Origin: [Clostridium] saccharolyticum WM1
GTDB lineage: Bacteria > Bacillota > Clostridia > Lachnospirales > Lachnospiraceae
Assembly (NCBI RefSeq): GCF_000144625.1
Contig: NC_014376.1
Coordinates: forward strand, 2,170,001 to 2,234,000
DNA length: 64,000 nucleotides
Direction: 5' to 3'
Each line of letters opens with the position of its first letter. The stretch's first letter is position 1. Shown piece by piece: positions 9,062 to 17,395 of this stretch. The notes beneath the pieces were generated by a model that saw nothing but the letters and a program-made list of their open reading frames with translations, ran no database searches and was not told the origin of the DNA. Position numbers and translations under genes: made by a program.

Positions 9062-10045
9062 CTAGAAATACATATCATAATTCATAAAGTACCGCTCAAT
9101 CAAACGGGATCTGCGGCAGGTCATTGATCTGGCTTTTTGAAACATTGCCTTGATGTCCTCTTTTTTGCTTTCGCAGATAAAAACGGTACAGCATCCAAGT
9201 TCCTTTGCAGGAATGGTCAATGCGGATTTCCCGCACATGGTAACCACCCTCATCAGTCCTTTACCTGATTGAGCCTGGCACCGCTCGGTTTCCTTATCAA
9301 AGTGTCCGTAAATACTATCCCCCATGGCATTTACATCCACAGGTCCTTCCCTTGAAATCAGGATGGTTCCAGGACCTGAGATTTTATTTAGGTAATCGAT
9401 CAAGGGTTCCCGGTTTCCATAAATATCCGGCCGGCCTTCCCTGGGAACCTCTCTCCACTCCCAACCGGTATCCCATTCCGGGGATTCCTCTTTCATTTTT
9501 ATTTCAAGCAATGGATTTAAAACCTGTTCCAGGGTTTTTAAATCTCTGGTGATGGCTCCTATGCTGGGAGTAAACAGAATTCCATCTGTGGAAGGTCTTG
9601 AAAACTGCTTCGTATGATCCTGCTCAATTAAGGGGGAGAGGAACCCATAAAGATGGAGGGCAGCGGCAGGTGCCAGTACGCTGCCGCCCCCGTCTGTACC
9701 GATTCCGGCATCATTGATTCCATAAAATACATTGAGAGCGGTACCGCTGCTGGAACCGGTCATCCATTTTCCCGTTATTGGATTGATAAGCTGCAAATCC
9801 ACCGCTCTTCCGCCCAACGCCATTTTATCAGCGGTATGAGGTAAAAATCCTCTTTCTCTTAAACGCTCCTTTAGTTTTACAGGAATGACCGGGGTATCCT
9901 TGATTCCGGTATACCAGGCAAACCCATGTTCCTCAAGGGTCGGGGCAACCAGATCAATGATCCGGGGATCTACTTTGTTTACGGTGCCATAAGGATTTTT
10001 AAGTGCTAAAAATGTTTTTTTTGCATAAATTTCGATTTTTTCCAT
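9062..10045 (-). CDS. Amidase-signature-family protein embedded in yhf locus
   Basis: A 327-aa protein with an amidase signature core: TGSSSGTALNVF (cis-Ser near 98-99) and GIGTDGGGSVLAPAA with the nucleophile position at Ser122. The 23-24 residue Ser-Ser spacing matches the family. The catalytic Lys normally lies 50-70 residues before the cis-Ser and is not obvious here; Lys74 in TADKMALGG is the only close candidate. It is much shorter than usual amidases (about 450 aa) and lacks most of the C-terminal part. It lies between php and yhfT and has no counterpart in the E. coli yhf cluster as I know it. It may release an amine or carboxylate for the PLP enzymes, or have lost activity. Confidence 0.75.
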   Translation of the reverse strand: MEKIEIYAKKTFLALKNPYGTVNKVDPRIIDLVAPTLEEHGFAWYTGIKDTPVIPVKLKERLRERGFLPHTADKMALGGRAVDLQLINPITGKWMTGSSSGTALNVFYGINDAGIGTDGGGSVLAPAAALHLYGFLSPLIEQDHTKQFSRPSTDGILFTPSIGAITRDLKTLEQVLNPLLEIKMKEESPEWDTGWEWREVPREGRPDIYGNREPLIDYLNKISGPGTILISREGPVDVNAMGDSIYGHFDKETERCQAQSGKGLMRVVTMCGKSALTIPAKELGCCTVFICESKKEDIKAMFQKARSMTCRRSRLIERYFMNYDMYF

Positions 10046-10057
10046 AACTTGCCCGGA

Positions 10058-11368
10058 TTATTTAGGTACCGGAACTGCAATAAGGCCGATGATGAGAAGC
10101 AGATTCAGCAGTACCCCGAAAATAATACACGCCACTGGCCCTACAGCCAGGTCTACAATCGGTTTTTTCGCTTTCTTATTCAACAGGAAAGCTCCGATTA
10201 CAAACAGTGCTCCGATTCCGGTATATCCGGAAGAAGCAGCTGCCATTTTTTCGGCAGCTACAATACCTCCTGCCAGCAAACAAATTTCCAAAACCTTGTT
10301 CATGGAGGTTCTTACATACTCTCCCATATCCTTTACTCCCGGGAATTTATCCATGTATTTTGCAAAAATGTTAATAAGAAAAATCTCAGCAATCATGACA
10401 GCGAATCCCAGAGCAAAAGCGATGATGGGATTTCCATGGAGAAACAGTCCGACTACGAACACAAAGGTACAGCCGGCTACCCCATATACACCGGTAACGA
10501 TGGCTGTAGTAAATACCAAAGGAATAAAACCAATGGCTCTGGCCAGTGCGGTCAGGCCTGCGTTGCTGTATTCCCGGCTGGCCAAAAGAGCCAGCGAAGC
10601 GGGATCGCCGGCGATCATGGAAAGGCTGGTTCCGGCTGCGATCAGACCGCCCATGATGGCAAGCAGCAGCCAATTTTTACGAATACGTAAAATATTGCCT
10701 TCAAAGCCCTGGGTAAGTCCCTCGTTGGTATGTTCCGTTCCTTTCTGCTGAGCGGCATAAAGAATCATCATAATCATTCCTGCAAGCATAGCCATGCCTT
10801 CTGCATTTAATGAAACCTTACCGGCACCGATGGCAAAAGTACCGAACTTTTTCACAAGAAAATATACCAGAAGAGTTACAATTCCTGTGGTCATGCCCTT
10901 TTTAAAACCATGCTGATACGCAATGCCCACTGCCGGGAACACAGCGAAAGCAACCGTAACATAGCCGGAAACACTTCCTAAGTCACTGGTAAAGTTATAT
11001 GGCATGTAACTGAACAATTTCACTACAAACTCCAGGCCCGCCAGAATGGCCAAACCATAGGCGGCACCGATGGCTGCGGAAAGTATCATCCCGTTCCTGC
11101 TGTTATTACAGAAGGATCCGATGATATCGGTAGTCAGCAGCAGACAATGGATCAAAATAATGCTTGCTGCGATGGATGTGGGGATACCAAAACCAATGAC
11201 CAGGCCAAAGCTGATGGCAAAACTCATGGCTGCCAGTTCTTTCCGGCTGATCTCTCCGTTAAAATACTGCCCCACAATGGGACGGAAACCGTCATTAAAT
11301 ACTGCAATCCCCTGATTAGACAAAACGGAAGCCAATGCTCCGATCAATGCGATAACTATATATTTCAT
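10058..11368 (-). CDS. yhfT: YhfT-like membrane transporter
   Basis: A 436-aa, very hydrophobic protein with about 11-12 predicted membrane segments (for example 1-21, 50-78, 90-110 and several Gly/Ala-rich helices to the C-terminus). It matches the YhfT family of uncharacterised proteins by position, size and character. As the only integral membrane protein of the locus it is the likely importer of the pathway substrate. It starts 6 nt after yhfU with AGAGGGGG as ribosome-binding site. Long plus-strand ORFs over this gene are shadows of its low-complexity Ala/Gly codons. Confidence 0.82.
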   Translation of the reverse strand: MKYIVIALIGALASVLSNQGIAVFNDGFRPIVGQYFNGEISRKELAAMSFAISFGLVIGFGIPTSIAASIILIHCLLLTTDIIGSFCNNSRNGMILSAAIGAAYGLAILAGLEFVVKLFSYMPYNFTSDLGSVSGYVTVAFAVFPAVGIAYQHGFKKGMTTGIVTLLVYFLVKKFGTFAIGAGKVSLNAEGMAMLAGMIMMILYAAQQKGTEHTNEGLTQGFEGNILRIRKNWLLLAIMGGLIAAGTSLSMIAGDPASLALLASREYSNAGLTALARAIGFIPLVFTTAIVTGVYGVAGCTFVFVVGLFLHGNPIIAFALGFAVMIAEIFLINIFAKYMDKFPGVKDMGEYVRTSMNKVLEICLLAGGIVAAEKMAAASSGYTGIGALFVIGAFLLNKKAKKPIVDLAVGPVACIIFGVLLNLLLIIGLIAVPVPK

Positions 11369-11373
11369 ACCTG

Positions 11374-11742
11374 TTAAACCCCCTCTTTTTCCATAATTGC
11401 CTGCAGCAGAACCGGAAGGACCTCTTCTTTGTGCTGCGCTGTAAACCCAAAGGCCTTTTTGCCCTTTTGAACCTCTTCTCTGATAAAATCTGCGCTCTTA
11501 ATCATTCCAGGCATGGAAATCGTAGAACAGAGCCCGGAACCCAGCATGGCCATCGCCATAGCCAGTGCACCGCCGCCTCCGGTATTGCAGGCCCCCACAT
11601 AATAATCATACTTCCCGTTTTTTACCCCCAGAGCTGCGTCTAAATCCCCCTTGATCTCAATCTCTGCCCTGTCATGCATCTGCAGGGCTGCCAGCCTGGC
11701 AATTTCTTCCTTGTCAATCTGACCACCAACCACAATCTTCAT
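11374..11742 (-). CDS. yhfU: YhfU-like DUF2620 protein
   Basis: A small (122 aa) soluble protein. It starts MKIVVGGQIDKEEI and has a glycine-rich loop GACNTGGGGALAMAMAM near the middle. These features and the position beside yhfT match YhfU/DUF2620. The fold resembles sugar-phosphate or anion-binding alpha/beta proteins with a Gly-rich phosphate loop, but this is only an impression. It may bind substrate near the transporter or serve as a small enzyme subunit. Confidence 0.8.
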   Translation of the reverse strand: MKIVVGGQIDKEEIARLAALQMHDRAEIEIKGDLDAALGVKNGKYDYYVGACNTGGGGALAMAMAMLGSGLCSTISMPGMIKSADFIREEVQKGKKAFGFTAQHKEEVLPVLLQAIMEKEGV

Positions 11743-11767
11743 TGCTGCTATCCTCCTTTTTATCCTT

Positions 11768-11804
11768 GTATCATAACTTCATAAAGACCATTTGGTCCTG
11801 ATAC
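11768..11804. repeat. Nested inverted repeat in yhfY-yhfU spacer
   Basis: GTATCA (11768-11773) pairs with TGATAC (11799-11804), and inside it GACCA (11786-11790) pairs with TGGTC (11793-11797). It lies in the transcribed spacer 20-30 nt before the yhfU ribosome-binding site. It has no U-tract, so it is not a normal terminator; processing or mRNA stability are possible roles. Confidence 0.45.
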
Positions 11805-11808
11805 CTTT

Positions 11809-12168
11809 TTATAAGAGCAGATTGCATAGATGAACGATCAGGAAATCCCCCTCCGTTTCCGGGAACGGAATATCCGTTTCCTTTAACAGCTCATCTTTTA
11901 ATTCAACAGCTCTTTGGTAAACCGGTTCCTTTTTAATACCAAGAAGCAGAGTGTCATCCAAAGGGTGTTCCTCCACACCATCTAAAACCCTCTGTCCTGC
12001 CATCGCAAGATGGGTGATGAACATTGCAGCCTTATCCTCCACCGTTTCAGGCTTTTCCTCCAGAATCCGCTCCACTGCAATTCTTGAAAAATCAGCCACT
12101 CTTTTGCAAATGACATGGTTTTCCTCCAAAATATCCAGACGTTGGTTTAGAATTTCTTTTAAATCCAT
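11809..12168 (-). CDS. yhfY: YhfY-like single PRD domain protein
   Basis: A 119-aa protein made of one PTS regulation domain. Conserved PRD histidine contexts are seen in MFITHLAMAGQR and FLIVHLCNLL. There is no DNA- or RNA-binding domain, in contrast to LicT at 43470-44315. It is the first gene of the main yhf transcription unit, behind a good ribosome-binding site (AAGGAGG). It could sense PTS-linked phosphorylation, or be a ligand-binding partner of YhfZ; neither is established. Confidence 0.8.
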   Translation of the reverse strand: MDLKEILNQRLDILEENHVICKRVADFSRIAVERILEEKPETVEDKAAMFITHLAMAGQRVLDGVEEHPLDDTLLLGIKKEPVYQRAVELKDELLKETDIPFPETEGDFLIVHLCNLLL

Positions 12169-12187
12169 TGGATTTCCTCCTTGATTG

Positions 12188-12216
12188 AATATACATTATT
12201 TTGTACTTTACTTCAA
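12188..12216 (-). promoter_or_regulatory. Promoter of yhfY-U-T-amidase-php-S-X-W operon with operator
   Basis: Read on the minus strand: TTGAAG (12211-12216), 17-nt spacer, TATATT (12188-12193). The palindrome-ended motif TACATTATTTTGTA (12192-12205) overlaps the -10 box and fills the spacer. The same 14-mer recurs before yhfZ at 13187-13200. A repressor bound here would block RNA polymerase. Confidence 0.65.
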
Positions 12217-12227
12217 AAGATTTCCCT

Positions 12228-13163
12228 TTAAAAATAGGGCTCTCTTTTTTTCTCTCTTACCTCATTGATGATTTCTACAACCTTTGGTACACTGATATAC
12301 TTTTTCAGCAGGCTTTTTAAATACTCCTCTTCTTTTCTGATAACCATAACCGCTGTCGAAAATAGATTGTTATATTCAAAATTATCTAAAAATACCACAT
12401 TCAATGATTCGTGCTTGTGCTCCTGGATATCATCATAGTTCCATACACCGGCATCGATGATGCCATCCATCAAGGCGTTGACCGTCTGTTGGGCCCGGAT
12501 GGGGACCAGGGTGACTTTTTTGCCGTGTATAATATTTCTTGTAATGCAGCTTTGGTCAATGGAGCTGCTGTCATATGCGATCCTCATACCATCCTGAATG
12601 CTGTCATATCTGGAATCTGACATGAGAAGCACATGCCTGGAAAGGAAGCTGCCGGGTCCAAAATTTATGGCTGCTTCAATCTGCTTTCCTTCTTTTATGG
12701 ATTGTTCCGCAGCATACTGGGAGCAGACTGCAAAATGATAGGTCCCTGATTCCACCAGCTCAATACGCCCCACGGCACCTCTTGCGTAAGCCATGTTAAA
12801 GTTAAGGGGTGCGAACTGAAGGTACATAGCCGTAGCGAAGCCCTCATAGGTCACAGAATAAGGAAGGGGCATAATTCCAAGAATTTCTCTTCGCATGCAG
12901 TTTTCCTGAAGCTTTTTATAATCGATCTCTTTGATGCAGGTTCCCTGATGCCCATGATTTTCCAAAGTTATGGCATTGCACTCCTTTAAACAGGCAAATG
13001 CGTTTTGAATGGTCCCCCTGGACACCCCAAATTTATCCTGGTATTCTGAGATAGGCAGAACCCGGTCCCCAGGGTTCCTGGACATCAGATCCAGTGCCAA
13101 AAGATTTTTTACCACACCTATTTTCTGATATAGTTTTCCGGCTTCCATACAGTTGTTGTTCAT
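12228..13163 (-). CDS. yhfZ: YhfZ-like transcriptional regulator
   Basis: A 311-aa protein with an N-terminal winged-helix/GntR-like DNA-binding region (GVSRGTIQNAFACLKE near residues 48-63) and a C-terminal domain resembling type 2 periplasmic-binding proteins, as in YhfZ. The frame can be extended to a TTG at 13184, but the ATG at 13161-13163 is preceded by AGAGAGTG and is preferred. It is transcribed separately from, but next to, the yhf operon. Matching operators at its own start site and at the operon promoter suggest that it controls both. Confidence 0.85.
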   Translation of the reverse strand: MNNNCMEAGKLYQKIGVVKNLLALDLMSRNPGDRVLPISEYQDKFGVSRGTIQNAFACLKECNAITLENHGHQGTCIKEIDYKKLQENCMRREILGIMPLPYSVTYEGFATAMYLQFAPLNFNMAYARGAVGRIELVESGTYHFAVCSQYAAEQSIKEGKQIEAAINFGPGSFLSRHVLLMSDSRYDSIQDGMRIAYDSSSIDQSCITRNIIHGKKVTLVPIRAQQTVNALMDGIIDAGVWNYDDIQEHKHESLNVVFLDNFEYNNLFSTAVMVIRKEEEYLKSLLKKYISVPKVVEIINEVREKKREPYF

Positions 13164-13186
13164 GGGATCACTCTCTTTTATCAATT

Positions 13187-13236
13187 TACATTATTTTGTA
13201 TATTCAAACAATATCACAGAGTTTGTGCAATGTCAA
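13187..13236 (-). promoter_or_regulatory. yhfZ promoter and operator
   Basis: Minus-strand TTGACA (13231-13236), 17-nt spacer, TATTGT (13208-13213). The 14-mer TACATTATTTTGTA (13187-13200) covers about +1 to +14. This placement fits autorepression by YhfZ. Confidence 0.72.
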
Positions 13237-13290
13237 CAATATATTTTACTGCACTAAAATTTTCTGTACAGGAAATACAAATTTACAAAT

Positions 13291-13327
13291 AAAAAACGGA
13301 CATTCCCTCATATGGCTGAAATGTCCG
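13291..13327 (-). terminator. Terminator after cytidylate-kinase-like gene
   Basis: CGGACATT (13297-13304) pairs with AATGTCCG (13320-13327); on the minus strand the stem is followed by TTTTTT (13291-13296). Confidence 0.88.
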
Positions 13328-13341
13328 CTTCTTTTTATCCA

Positions 13342-13983
13342 TTACTGGTTCCCTTTATTCCACTCCATCTTTGCATCTACAAAATTGCGGATCAGTTTTA
13401 CGGTCCCATCCACACCTATGGAGCTCCGGTTAATGCAAAGATCGTAGCTTCTTACATCTCCCCATTTCTTATTGGAATAATAATTATAATAGCTGGATCG
13501 TTTTTTATCTGTTTTGACCATAATATCCTTTGCTTTGGTATCATCTACATGATAAAGTTCTTTCAAGGACTTGATCTTATCATCCTCTTCGGCTGTAATA
13601 AATACGGACACAAGGTTTGGGTAATCCGCCAAGGCATAATCAGCACATCTTCCTACGATGACACAGGACTCTTCGTCCGCAAGCTGTTTGATGGTATCAA
13701 ACTGTGCTAAAAAAATCTTATGGTTTATGGGCATATCCATGTAACCAGAGGTAGTAAATCCCATGGAATAGGTATCCATTACCAGGGAATACAGAAAACT
13801 GTTGGTTGGCTTTTCATCGTGGGTCTGGAATAATTCTTCACATAACCCGCTCTTTTTGGCTGCAAGTGCCAGAAGTTCCTTATCATAGCACTTAATCCCC
13901 AGTTCCTCTGCCAATTTCTGTCCGATGATTTTTCCAGAACTTCCGCATTGTCTCCCAATCGCAATAACTAAATTTCCACTCAT
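13342..13983 (-). CDS. Cytidylate kinase-like family protein
   Basis: A 213-aa P-loop kinase-like protein. The Walker A-like motif GRQCGSSGKIIG lies at about residues 10-21, followed by a lid region and IVGRCADYAL. Proteins of this family are common in Clostridia and distinct from true CMP kinase (Cmk), whose gene is usually linked to ispH and rpsA. The true phosphate acceptor is unknown. It starts at ATG 13981-13983 behind GGAAGGAGC, about 115 nt after rluD, with its own terminator downstream. Confidence 0.88.
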   Translation of the reverse strand: MSGNLVIAIGRQCGSSGKIIGQKLAEELGIKCYDKELLALAAKKSGLCEELFQTHDEKPTNSFLYSLVMDTYSMGFTTSGYMDMPINHKIFLAQFDTIKQLADEESCVIVGRCADYALADYPNLVSVFITAEEDDKIKSLKELYHVDDTKAKDIMVKTDKKRSSYYNYYSNKKWGDVRSYDLCINRSSIGVDGTVKLIRNFVDAKMEWNKGNQ

Positions 13984-14098
13984 ATAGACAGCTCCTTCCA
14001 GTTATCTTATATTTATATTATACATCGAAAATTCTGAAAAATCTATAATTAAAATTTAATTTAACAGTTTTTTAAGAAAAAATCTTTTCGTTCGTTTT

Positions 14099-15013
14099 CT
14101 AAGTTGTCCGTAATATTCTTAATAAATCTTCAAAATAATCTGGAAGTGGTGCTGTGAATTCCATGTATTCTCCTGTCCTGGGATGTATGATTCCCAGAAT
14201 TCCGGCATGAAGGGTCTGTCCTGTTAGGCGGAACGGGCATTTTGACGGGCCATAGACGGAATCACCTAAAAGGGGATGTCCAATGCTTGCCATGTGAACG
14301 CGGATCTGATGCGTCCGTCCCGTTTCAAGCTGGCATTCGATATAGGTAAACTGCTTAAACCGCTCCAGGACACGGTAATGTGTCACTGCTTCTCTTCCAT
14401 TTTTTTCGTTGATGCTCATCTTTTTACGGTCTACAGGATGGCGTCCAATGGGGGCATTGACGGTACCCTCATCCTCCTTTAGAACCCCGTGTACAATGGC
14501 GGCGTATTTCCTGGTAATGGAATGCTCCTTCAGCTGCTCAGAAATGGAACTGTGGGCCATATCATTTTTACACACAATAAGAACCCCGGTTGTATCCATA
14601 TCAATCCGATGGACGATTCCAGGGCGCATAACTCCATTTATTCCAGACAGCTCACTGCGGCAATGGGACATGAGCCCATTGACCAGGGTTCCGCTGTAAT
14701 GACCTGCAGCAGGATGGACCACCATCCCTTTTGGCTTGTTAATGAGAATGATATCCTTGTCCTCATAGATGATATTAAGGGGGATATCCTCCGGTTGGAT
14801 TTCTGGTTCCTTACTTTCAGGAAAAAACACGGAGATCCTGTCTCCTGCATTTACTTTATAATTGCTTTTTACCGGTTTTTCTTCCACCAGTACGGACTGC
14901 TCCTTTAAAAGCTTCTGAAGATAAGAACGGGAAATGTCCTGGCACCGGTCGGATAAATACCGGTCGATCCTGACTCCGGCCTCTTCCGGAGCCACTACAT
15001 ATTCTTGCTTCAA
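14099..15013 (-). CDS. rluD: RluA-family 23S rRNA pseudouridine synthase (RluD-like)
   Basis: A 304-aa protein with an N-terminal S4 RNA-binding domain (DRYLSDRCQDISRSYLQKLL near 17-36) and a pseudouridine synthase domain with the catalytic Asp in IVHRIDMDTTGVL. RluD isomerises uridines in helix 69 of 23S rRNA. The start is a TTG at 15011-15013 that overlaps the lspA stop codon (TTGA), with AGGAGGGGAAGGA upstream, so translation is coupled to lspA. The lspA-rluD pairing is usual in Firmicutes. Confidence 0.93.
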   Translation of the reverse strand: MKQEYVVAPEEAGVRIDRYLSDRCQDISRSYLQKLLKEQSVLVEEKPVKSNYKVNAGDRISVFFPESKEPEIQPEDIPLNIIYEDKDIILINKPKGMVVHPAAGHYSGTLVNGLMSHCRSELSGINGVMRPGIVHRIDMDTTGVLIVCKNDMAHSSISEQLKEHSITRKYAAIVHGVLKEDEGTVNAPIGRHPVDRKKMSINEKNGREAVTHYRVLERFKQFTYIECQLETGRTHQIRVHMASIGHPLLGDSVYGPSKCPFRLTGQTLHAGILGIIHPRTGEYMEFTAPLPDYFEDLLRILRTT

Positions 15014-15528
15014 TCCTTCCCCTCCTTTTTAGGAAAAGATAGACAGGATAAGTCCTCCTCCTTGTAATAAATAAGAAAAAGAAGCATAAAAAGAGACATG
15101 GAAACCGTAACATAACAATCGGCAATATTAAAAATCGGAAAATTGATCAGCTTAAAATATAGAAAGTCCACAACATAACCTCTGGTAAATCGGTCGATCA
15201 TGTTTCCCACAGCACCTGCCGACAGAAACATGGCAATCAGATGCAGGGGCAGATATTTTTTGTCTGCAGGCATGCGGCTAACGGCAAAAGCAGCTCCGGA
15301 AAGCACTGCCAAGGCCACCAGCAGAAAAAACACCTGTTTTCCCTGAAGCATTCCAAACGCTGCTCCCCGGTTTTCTGAATAAAGAAGTTCAAATACTCCG
15401 TCCCAGATTACAAAGGGTGCCCGGTTCATAAGATGCTTTACCGCAAGAAGTTTTGTCCATTGATCCAATCCAATGGAAAGAATGAAGCCGATGATCATAC
15501 CAATGATCAGTTTTATTTTTTGATTCAT
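15010..15528 (-). CDS. lspA: Lipoprotein signal peptidase II
   Basis: A 172-aa, four-helix membrane aspartyl peptidase that removes signal peptides from prolipoproteins. The two catalytic Asp contexts GNMIDRFTRGYVVDF and FNIADCYV are intact. Slightly longer than usual at the C-terminus, which is polar (YYKEEDLSC). It begins 10 nt after aroB and overlaps rluD by 4 nt. Several probable lipoprotein substrates are in this window (1-1239, 20292-21260, 54505-55656). Confidence 0.96.
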   Translation of the reverse strand: MNQKIKLIIGMIIGFILSIGLDQWTKLLAVKHLMNRAPFVIWDGVFELLYSENRGAAFGMLQGKQVFFLLVALAVLSGAAFAVSRMPADKKYLPLHLIAMFLSAGAVGNMIDRFTRGYVVDFLYFKLINFPIFNIADCYVTVSMSLFMLLFLIYYKEEDLSCLSFPKKEGKD

Positions 15529-15538
15529 GAATTACTCC

Positions 15539-16627
15539 TTAAGCTAAGATATGGCGAAGCCCTTCTGTCATTTCAGCTTCGGTAACGGTCTTGTTAACAC
15601 AGGCTTTTCCGATCTGCTCCAGCAGAATAAAACGGACGGTACCGGAATCCATTTTTTTATCACTCCTTGTAGTGAGGACGATATTTTCCGGGGAAAGTCC
15701 GCTCACCGTAACAGGCATTCCAAACGCTTCCATTACCGATAAAAGCCTTGAAAGCTCTTCCGGCTGGATCATCCCTCTATTGATGGATATTGCCATGGCA
15801 GCGATACAGCCAAGCCCTACGCAGTGACCGTGCATCAACCGGAAGTCTGAAAGCTTTTCAATGGCATGGCCCAAGGTATGTCCCAGATTTAAAAGAGCCC
15901 TTTCCCCTTGTTCCGTTGGATCCTTTTCTACTACTTCACGTTTGATTTGGTTGCTTACAAGCACCAACTGGCTTAAAACAGTGAAATCCCTGTTCTGGAT
16001 TTCAGTTGCGTGTTCCATCAGCCATCGGTAATAAGGCTCGTCTTTGATCAACCCATGCTTGATAATTTCTCCCATTCCTGACGAGAACTGTTCTTCTGAC
16101 AGGGTCTTTAAGGATGCGATATTGGTATAAACCAGTTTGGGCATATGAAAGGCTCCTACCATATTTTTGTAGGAGTCAAAATCAACACCTGTTTTTCCCC
16201 CGATGCTGGAGTCTACCTGGGACAGCAAAGTGGTAGGCACCTGGATAAAGGATATTCCCCGAAGATAAGTGGCGGCCCCATAGCCGCACAGATCACCCAC
16301 AACGCCTCCGCCAAGAGCCAGCAGATAATCTTGACGGTCAAACTGCTTTAAAATAAGAGCCTCATATAAGTTTTTGACTGTATCCAGATTTTTATTTTCT
16401 TCGCCTGCCGGAAAGATAAAATGTTCTGCTTTTCTGCAGCAGGAAGAGACGATGGATTCAACTTCCTCAAGGTAAAGGGAAGCTACATTGGAATCCGTGA
16501 CAATACAGATCTTGCGCTCTTCTAAGTTCAGCTTTTTTAATTCTTCCTTTAGCCGGCCAAATCCAGCCTCCATGACAATCTCATAAATTAAGGTACCGTT
16601 CATGTGTACCGGAATTCGATTTCCCAT
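15539..16627 (-). CDS. aroB: 3-dehydroquinate synthase
   Basis: A 362-aa NAD- and metal-dependent enzyme of the shikimate pathway that cyclises DAHP to 3-dehydroquinate. The NAD-binding GGGVVGDLCGYGAATYLRG and metal-binding regions (LNLGHTLGHAIE, LMHGHCVGLG) are clear. It is isolated from other aro genes and placed before lspA. The start ATG has AGGAGG upstream. Confidence 0.96.
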   Translation of the reverse strand: MGNRIPVHMNGTLIYEIVMEAGFGRLKEELKKLNLEERKICIVTDSNVASLYLEEVESIVSSCCRKAEHFIFPAGEENKNLDTVKNLYEALILKQFDRQDYLLALGGGVVGDLCGYGAATYLRGISFIQVPTTLLSQVDSSIGGKTGVDFDSYKNMVGAFHMPKLVYTNIASLKTLSEEQFSSGMGEIIKHGLIKDEPYYRWLMEHATEIQNRDFTVLSQLVLVSNQIKREVVEKDPTEQGERALLNLGHTLGHAIEKLSDFRLMHGHCVGLGCIAAMAISINRGMIQPEELSRLLSVMEAFGMPVTVSGLSPENIVLTTRSDKKMDSGTVRFILLEQIGKACVNKTVTEAEMTEGLRHILA

Positions 16628-16801
16628 GATATTTTCCTCCTGCGTATGATTGATATTCCTATATCATGGAAGAAAGCAAACAATCTTCCTAAACGCTCCT
16701 AACATTGCAATGCTGCAACGATTTGAGGAAGCGTGAAATGTGGAAAATCGTCTGCTTGTACCATTCAAAGAAACGTATGAAAATAGTTTATAAAAGATCT
16801 G

Positions 16802-17320
16802 TTACAGGCGTAAATTCATTCCACCCATATCAAGGCTTCCGTTATTCAACAGGTCCTGGAAATCACCGGAAAGCTCCACGGATTCCGGTGTTGCTATGAA
16901 TATGTAATTTGATATCTTCTGCAAATTACCATTCATAGAGTAAGTGGCTCCTGAGGTAAAGTCGATGATTCTCTGGGCGACTTCCGTATGAATTCCCTCC
17001 ATATTAAGAACAACAGCCTTTCCGGCCAGCATATAATCGCAAATTTCCTTTGCATCTTCGATGGAGGTAGGTTTTACCATAGATACCTCCATGCTGCGGG
17101 TCTGCTTCATAGGTACAACCTTTGGAGAACGGGACAGAAAACGGGGTTTTTGCTCATATTCCTCTTCATCCTCATAGAAGTCTTCTTCATTCTTCTTTGA
17201 AAAAAGAGTCCTTTTCGCAGGTTTATCGCCTTCATCCTCGTAATCATCATCTAAATAGTAATCGTCATCATCTGTATCATTTAAGCGCATGCTATCCATC
17301 AGTTTGCCTAAAATGCTCAT
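16802..17320 (-). CDS. sepF: Cell division protein SepF
   Basis: A 172-aa cytosolic protein that anchors FtsZ filaments to the membrane. A short amphipathic N-terminus (MSILGKLMDSMRL) is followed by a very acidic linker (DDDDYYLDDDYEDE) and the compact DUF552 domain (about 80-160; ICDYMLAGKAVVLNMEG). It is downstream of yggS, as in the ylmE-ylmF (sepF) order of Gram-positive bacteria, but ylmG and divIVA do not follow here. Confidence 0.93.
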   Translation of the reverse strand: MSILGKLMDSMRLNDTDDDDYYLDDDYEDEGDKPAKRTLFSKKNEEDFYEDEEEYEQKPRFLSRSPKVVPMKQTRSMEVSMVKPTSIEDAKEICDYMLAGKAVVLNMEGIHTEVAQRIIDFTSGATYSMNGNLQKISNYIFIATPESVELSGDFQDLLNNGSLDMGGMNLRL

Positions 17321-17337
17321 ACTTCATTCTCTCCATT

Positions 17338-17395
17338 CTTATGCCATGATCCCTAAGCCGGAATAAGCCTTCCCAGGTGTCCGGGCATATATTCT
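17338..17395 (-). repeat. Possible degenerate copy of the RBS-proximal repeat
   Basis: On the minus strand this spacer contains ATGCCCGGACACCTGGGAAGG followed shortly by the sepF ribosome-binding site GGAGAG. It resembles the ATGCCCGGAAAGCTTGGGCAG half-unit at 19676-19696, but the match is weak. Confidence 0.3.

Noticed and set aside
10049..10751. Two long plus-strand ORFs (213 and 220 aa) opposite yhfT
   Set aside because: They have no ribosome-binding sites, and their composition follows from the Ala/Gly/Ile-rich codons of the transporter on the other strand.
13164..13184. TTG start giving a 7-residue longer YhfZ
   Set aside because: No ribosome-binding site precedes it, and it would overlap the operator next to the transcription start; ATG 13161-13163 has AGAGAGTG upstream.
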